A stretch of 18,642 nt of DNA, taken from NCBI GenBank assembly GCA_005788585.1, contig SYBY01000311.1, forward strand, positions 1-18,642, given 5' to 3'. The position numbers were made by a program, and so were the translations under genes. Below the pieces are notes generated by a model. It searched no databases. It saw nothing but the letters and a program-made list of their open reading frames with translations, and was not told the origin of the DNA. Shown here piece by piece: positions 15,249 through 18,642 of the stretch. Numbering within the stretch: the stretch's first letter is position 1; each line of letters opens with the position of its first letter. This stretch comes from Actinomycetota bacterium. GTDB lineage: Bacteria; Actinomycetota; Thermoleophilia; Solirubrobacterales; Solirubrobacteraceae.

Positions 15249-16136
15249 TCACATCGCCCCGGTGAGCCGTCCGACGATCGCGCTTGCGGCCATGGCGCCC
15301 GATGCGATGACGTTCGCCACCGACGGCATCTGCCCGGTCGCGTCGCCCGCGACGAACAGCCCCGGAACGCTCGTGGCATTCGGCCCTCCAACCGCCAGCC
15401 CCTCGGCCGTCAACGGCGAGGGCGCCGCGTAGTCCGCGCCGAGCTGCTCGGCCAGCGCCGAGCGCTGGTGCAGCGTCACCGCGACGAGCAGCCCGCCGCA
15501 CGCCCGCTCGGACCCGTCGGCGAACACGACGGCCTCCAGCTCGTCGCCGGGCCCGCGCAGCGACGCCACCGGGCGGTCGTCGACCGCCACGCCCGCGGCA
15601 TCCAGGCGCGCGCGGTCCTCATCGCTCACCGACGCGGACAGCAGCGTCACGTCGTCGCTCCAGGCCGTCAGCAGCAGCGCGCGGTGGATGCCCGAGTCGT
15701 CGAGCACGCACAGCGGCCGGTCGCGCACCTCCCAGCCGTGGCAGAACGGGCAGTGGAACACCGACCGGCCCCAGCGCTCGGCGGCCCCGGGCAGGTCGGG
15801 ATACCGGTAGCTCATGCCGGTCGCGAGCAGGATCGTCGTCCCGGTCTGCCGCGTCCCGTCGGCCAGCGTGAGCGTGAAGCCGTCGGCGCCGGTGACCTCG
15901 ACGTCGCGGACCTCCACGGCCGGGTAGGCGGCGAGCTCACGCCGGCCGTCGGCGTAGAAGGCGTCGGCCGGCCGTCCGTCCTGCCCGAGCAGGCCCCCGA
16001 TCCCGTGCGCGGCGCGGTTGCTCTGCTGCCCGGTGTCGAGGAGGAGCGTGCGCCTGCGCGCGCGGCCCAGCACGAGCGCGGCGCTGAGCCCTGCCGCTCC
16101 GCCGCCGACCACGATGCAATCCCAGGTCTCGTCCAT
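15249..16136 (-). CDS. Thioredoxin-reductase-like NAD(P)/FAD oxidoreductase with CPFC motif
   Basis: A 295-residue flavoprotein of the TrxB fold. The FAD-binding start is DCIVVGGGAAGLSAALVLGRARRRTLLLD (glycines at 11-13 and 16), the redox motif is HCPFCHGWE (C129, C132), and the C-terminal FAD motif is GLFVAGDATGQMPSVANVIASGAMAA. ATG 16136 is preferred over the TTG at 16172, which overlaps the divergent regulator and adds 12 non-family residues. The NADPH region shows LCVLDDSG rather than a classic GxGxxA loop, so true thioredoxin reductase activity is uncertain; this subgroup (CP[FY]CHGWE) is often next to small XRE regulators. Substrate unknown, perhaps a small disulfide or thiol compound. 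Confidence 0.9.
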   Translation of the reverse strand: MDETWDCIVVGGGAAGLSAALVLGRARRRTLLLDTGQQSNRAAHGIGGLLGQDGRPADAFYADGRRELAAYPAVEVRDVEVTGADGFTLTLADGTRQTGTTILLATGMSYRYPDLPGAAERWGRSVFHCPFCHGWEVRDRPLCVLDDSGIHRALLLTAWSDDVTLLSASVSDEDRARLDAAGVAVDDRPVASLRGPGDELEAVVFADGSERACGGLLVAVTLHQRSALAEQLGADYAAPSPLTAEGLAVGGPNATSVPGLFVAGDATGQMPSVANVIASGAMAASAIVGRLTGAM

Positions 16137-16146
16137 GGATGCAGCG

Positions 16147-16184
16147 TGGCAACCCGTGCCATATTCTGTCAATGTCTATTGCCA
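16147..16184. promoter_or_regulatory. Candidate operator in the divergent oxidoreductase/regulator control region
   Basis: TGGCA (16147-16151) and TGCCA (16157-16161) form a 5-bp inverted repeat around ACCCG. TGGCAA (16147-16152) is also mirrored by TTGCCA (16179-16184), flanking the TATTCT at 16162-16167 and the ATG at 16172. TTGACA is present on the minus strand (complement of 16167-16172). Overlap of symmetric half-sites with promoter elements suggests binding by the XRE-cupin protein and control of both genes. Confidence 0.45.
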
Positions 16185-16753
16185 TGGAGGCAAACGACTC
16201 CGTGGACGCCCGGGTGCGCCGACGCCTGCGCGAGCTGCGCACCGAGCAGGGCCTGACGCTCCAGCAGGTCGCCGAGCGCGCGAGCATCGACGTGTCGACC
16301 CTCAGCCGGCTGGAGTCCGGCAAGCGCCGCCTGGCGCTCGACCACCTCCCCCGGCTCGCCGCCGCGCTCGGCGTCAGCGCCGACGCCCTGCTCGGCGCCG
16401 CACCGGCGCCCGATCCGCGCATCCACGCTGAGCCCATCACCCGCCACCGCCTGACGATGTGGCCGCTGACCAACCGCGGGCCGGCGGGCGGTCTGCACAC
16501 GTACAAGGTCCGCGTCCACGCCGACCGCGACACGCCCCCGGACGACCTGCCCGTCCACGACGGCCACGACTGGCTCTACGTGCTGTCGGGCCGCCTGCGG
16601 CTCATCCTCGGCGAGGAGGACCTCATCGTGGAGCCCGGCGAGGCCGTGGAGTTCAGCACCCTGGTGCCGCACTGGTTCGGCGCCGTCGACGGCCCGGTGG
16701 AGCTCATCGGGATCTTCGGGCCCCAGGGCGAGCGGGTGCACCTGCATCGCTAG
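16172..16753 (+). CDS. XRE-family regulator with C-terminal cupin domain
   Basis: A 193-residue two-domain regulator. The HTH (about 13-68) reads RRRLRELRTEQGLTLQQVAERASIDVSTLSRLESGKRRLALDHLPRLAAALGV. The C-terminal RmlC-like cupin (about 110-190) has HDGHDWLYVLSGRLRLILGEEDLIVEPGEAVEFSTLVPHWFGAVDGPVEL. The cupin probably senses a small molecule. ATG 16172 has TATTCT (16162-16167) just upstream and no ribosome site, so the transcript may be leaderless; ATG 16184 is an alternative, while ATG 16139 would place the promoter-like bases inside the gene. It is divergent from the CPFC flavoprotein gene (35-base gap), a common pairing, so it likely regulates that gene and itself. Its TAG overlaps the convergent gene's stop in CTAG. 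Confidence 0.92.
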   Translation: MSIAMEANDSVDARVRRRLRELRTEQGLTLQQVAERASIDVSTLSRLESGKRRLALDHLPRLAAALGVSADALLGAAPAPDPRIHAEPITRHRLTMWPLTNRGPAGGLHTYKVRVHADRDTPPDDLPVHDGHDWLYVLSGRLRLILGEEDLIVEPGEAVEFSTLVPHWFGAVDGPVELIGIFGPQGERVHLHR

Positions 16754-17757
16754 GGGTCGACGTATCGGGTGAGGTCGAACACCCCTCCTGCGAAGGCCGC
16801 AGCCGCATTCTCGCCGGCCCGCAGCTCCTCCAGTCGCCTGCTCGCCAGTCCGACCTCCAGGCTGCCCGTGATCTCCTCCTGCAGCAACGGCGCAGAAGGC
16901 AGCGGGGGCGCATCCAGCGGCGATCCCACGGCCCGCCATCGTCGGAGCTCCGCGCACAGCCCGGGCCGCGGCGCCCACTGCGGCCGGCGAGCGGCGCGGA
17001 TCCATGCCGCCACGCCCATCCGCAACTGCTCGTCGGTCACCTGGAGTGCCGCGAGCCGCTCGGCGAGCGCCCGCCGCGGTCCGGACGAGAAGTTCCAGGA
17101 CGCCGCCGCGATCGCGGCATCCGTGACCCTGTCGATGATCCGCCGCTCCGCGGGGGACCTTACGCGCAGGACATCCTGGCACCGATCGACATCGTCGTTG
17201 TACCGGTCCGTCGCCGCCACTGTCTGCGGACGCAGGCGCACGAGCGCCCTCTCGTACGCGGTCATGGCCGCCGCGACCCGACGCGCCTCTCGACGCTGCC
17301 GCACCGTGCTGCGCGGCGGCGCGAAGACCCCTTCACGGATCAGGGCCTCCCCGTCGCCCCTGGCGCGCATCCGCGAGGCGAAGCGCACCGACTCGCTTCC
17401 CGCGCCCTTCGGTCCTGGACCGGCCGGCGGGCGGGTGCCGTGGCGTAGGCGAAAGACGAACCGGCCGTGCGCGTCCGCGCGGAACGTCGTGCCCATGCCC
17501 GTCCCCAGACAATTGTCCCCCGGCGGGCAGTACGAGCCCCACGAGGCGTCGAGCTCCTCTCGTGGTCGCCAGCCACGCCCGTGATATGTGACGACCGCCC
17601 CGGCCGGCGGGCTCCACGGATCGACCGGCGGGTCGACGTAGACGCACGGTGTCACCGTGACACAGCGATCGGGCAACGGTCCCACGTTCGGGGCGGGCAC
17701 CGCCAGTAGCGGGATCCCGAACGCCACAGCGGTGGCGGCGACGGTGGAGACGAGCAT
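16750..17757 (-). CDS. Secreted protein of unknown function (Cys-rich N-terminal domain + helical C-terminal part)
   Basis: A 335-residue protein from ATG 17757; the frame is open to 17910 but that part overlaps clpC and the terminator. The N-terminus is hydrophobic (VAATAVAFGIPLLAVPAP), a weak signal peptide or anchor. A Pro-rich segment then has four cysteines (C32, C38, C77, C83), and GAVVTYHGRGWRPREELDASW through TTFRADAHGRFVFRLRHG resembles the Ig-like/IPT-type beta domains of actinobacterial secreted proteins. From about residue 135 it is Arg/Ala/Glu-rich and helical, with no catalytic motif seen. No ribosome site is obvious, and a strong terminator lies 14 bases upstream of the ATG, so how it is transcribed is unclear. 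Function not recognised. Confidence 0.72.
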   Translation of the reverse strand: MLVSTVAATAVAFGIPLLAVPAPNVGPLPDRCVTVTPCVYVDPPVDPWSPPAGAVVTYHGRGWRPREELDASWGSYCPPGDNCLGTGMGTTFRADAHGRFVFRLRHGTRPPAGPGPKGAGSESVRFASRMRARGDGEALIREGVFAPPRSTVRQRREARRVAAAMTAYERALVRLRPQTVAATDRYNDDVDRCQDVLRVRSPAERRIIDRVTDAAIAAASWNFSSGPRRALAERLAALQVTDEQLRMGVAAWIRAARRPQWAPRPGLCAELRRWRAVGSPLDAPPLPSAPLLQEEITGSLEVGLASRRLEELRAGENAAAAFAGGVFDLTRYVDP

Positions 17758-17770
17758 GCCGAGCAGAACA

Positions 17771-17806
17771 CGAAGGGCCCGCTCCGGTTGCGGAGCGGGC
17801 CCTTCG
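17771..17806 (-). terminator. Strong stem-loop terminator after clpC
   Basis: Perfect 15-bp arms (17771-17785 and 17792-17806; core gggcccgctcc/ggagcgggccc) around a 6-base loop, starting 27 bases after the clpC TAG. On the minus strand the stem is followed by TGTTCTGCT rather than a full T run, typical of high-GC actinobacterial terminators. Confidence 0.85.
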
Positions 17807-17833
17807 ATCAGGCTTCTGCGTGCTGTTCTGGGA

Positions 17834-18520
17834 CTACGAGGCGTCGCCGTCCGGCGAAGGCGTGTCGCCCTCGGCCTTCGGCGCGTCGTCGGAGCCCTCG
17901 GCCCCGTCACCCTCGGCCCCCACGCCCACGGGCTTGCGCGCCGGGTCGGGCTTGACGATCGACAGCTTGATGTCCTCGTCGGACTTGTCGCTGTCGTCGC
18001 GCTCGACCATGACCGTCGCCCCCGCCTCGAGCTCCGAGCGGAGCACGAAGTCGGCGAGCGGGTCCTCGATGTACCGCTGGATCGCGCGGCGCAGCGGCCG
18101 GGCGCCCATCGCCGGGTCCCAGCCCTTGTCGACCAGGAAGTCCTTGGCGTCCTCGGACAGCTCGAGCTGGAGCTCGCGCTCGGCCATCGACTCCCGGATC
18201 CGGTGCAGCAGCAGGTCGACGATCTGCTTGATCTCGTCCTTCTGCAGCTTGTGGAAGACGATGACGTCGTCGATGCGGTTGAGGAACTCCGGGCGGAAGA
18301 CCTTCTTCAGCTCGCCCATGATCCGGCCCTTCATGTCGTCGTACGACACGCCGGTCTCGTCCTCGGTCACCGCGAAGCCGAGCGGGGTGTTCCGCGCGAT
18401 CTCGCTGGCCCCGATGTTCGAGGTCATGATCACGATCGCGTGGCGGAAGTCCACCGTGCGTCCCTGCGAGTCGGTCAGGCGACCGTCTTCCAGGATCTGG
18501 AGCAGGATGTTGAAGACTTC
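17834..18520 (-). CDS. clpC: ClpC-type AAA+ unfoldase, C-terminal part (5' truncated)
   Basis: The last 228 residues of a Clp/Hsp100 ATPase: end of the second AAA+ module and the D2 small domain. Visible are EVFNILLQILEDGRLTDSQG, sensor-1 asparagine in IMTSNIGAS, FRPEFLNRIDDVIVFH with the arginine finger, and sensor-2 GARPLRRAIQRYIEDPLADFVL. An acidic, low-complexity tail of about 55 residues (AEGDGAEGSDDAPKAEG) follows. ClpC unfolds substrates for ClpP; the assignment over ClpB rests on GFAVTEDETGVSYDDMKGRIM and the tail. The matching sequence stops at 18520, where IEKAHP should precede EVFN; instead the frame reads SVLERR and the DNA becomes AT-richer. The frame stays open to the window end, but a TTG at 18601 is not a believable clpC start. 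Confidence 0.93.
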   Translation of the reverse strand, partial: EVFNILLQILEDGRLTDSQGRTVDFRHAIVIMTSNIGASEIARNTPLGFAVTEDETGVSYDDMKGRIMGELKKVFRPEFLNRIDDVIVFHKLQKDEIKQIVDLLLHRIRESMAERELQLELSEDAKDFLVDKGWDPAMGARPLRRAIQRYIEDPLADFVLRSELEAGATVMVERDDSDKSDEDIKLSIVKPDPARKPVGVGAEGDGAEGSDDAPKAEGDTPSPDGDAS

Positions 18521-18642
18521 CCTTCGCTCAAGAACCGACTCACTTTGCTCAGTCAGGTGCCCTACTTGCGAAGTTTGCTGGCCGATTATGTGCAGTCTCA
18601 AAGGATCAGAATGGTGCGACCGGATTTTTTGCCTACTTTCGA
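18521..18642. other. Foreign or chimeric 122-base end segment
   Basis: G+C is 61 of 122 bases (50%), against about 70% in the adjoining clpC, and ClpC similarity ends exactly at its left edge. All three plus-strand frames are open, the most protein-like reading LKNRLTLLSQVPYLRSLLAD, but nothing is recognisable. An assembly chimera, or the edge of an inserted element, are the two explanations. Confidence 0.7.

Noticed and set aside
16137..16172. TTG start at 16172 for the flavoprotein
   Set aside because: Adds 12 unrelated residues and would overlap the regulator's start; MDETWDCIVVGGG from 16136 is the normal N-terminus.
1..18642. tRNA, rRNA, CRISPR array, insertion sequence, prophage or toxin-antitoxin genes
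   Set aside because: Looked for cloverleaf ends, regular spaced repeats, transposase motifs and small paired genes; none is supported. The only foreign-looking DNA is the last 122 bases.

Overview
This window comes from a very GC-rich genome (above roughly 70% G+C by eye, except the last ~120 bases). Gene style and content fit a high-GC actinobacterium. Several traits suggest the class Thermoleophilia (Solirubrobacter/Patulibacter relatives): tightly overlapping GTGA/ATGA junctions, a CobI-CobJ fusion, a CobU-CobC fusion, and an exported protein with an SNAGKVDGKDA-like region after its signal peptide. That placement is inference; no rRNA or other phylogenetic marker is present apart from a ClpC fragment.

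Bases 1-13121 hold most of an aerobic (late cobalt insertion) cobalamin pathway in two convergent operons. The plus-strand operon runs: ChlD-type chelatase subunit (5' end outside the window), cobO, an ApgM/iPGM-like phosphoenzyme, cobB, a cobU-cobC fusion, cobL, cobM, cobK, cobF. Every junction overlaps by 4-13 bases. The minus-strand operon starts at a well-formed cobalamin riboswitch and runs cobG, cobH, a cobIJ fusion and a degenerate MBL-fold gene, whose stop overlaps the cobF stop. Together they cover C20 methylation (CobI), precorrin-3B formation (CobG), ring contraction and C17 methylation (CobJ), C11 (CobM), C1 (CobF), reduction (CobK), C5/C15 (CobL), methyl migration (CobH), a,c-amidation (CobB), part of the chelatase, adenosylation (CobO), aminopropanol-phosphate supply (CobC) and cobinamide activation (CobU). 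CobA, CbiB/CobD, CobQ, CobT, CobS/V and CobN are not in the window.

Bases 13122-17757 are ordinary accessory genes: a 61-residue acidic protein, an exported protein, a LysR regulator, a thioredoxin-reductase-like flavoprotein divergent from an XRE-cupin regulator with a shared 35-bp control region, and a secreted protein of unknown function. Bases 17771-18520 are a strong terminator and the C-terminal part of clpC. At 18520/18521 ClpC similarity and base composition both stop abruptly; the last 122 bases look foreign, most simply an assembly chimera or an insertion boundary.

The least expected features are 37-bp palindromes inside coding sequence, at inter-domain linkers of two proteins (two tandem copies in the ChlD-like protein, one in CobU-CobC), resembling protein-coding palindromic repeats, and the ApgM-like gene embedded in the cobalamin operon.
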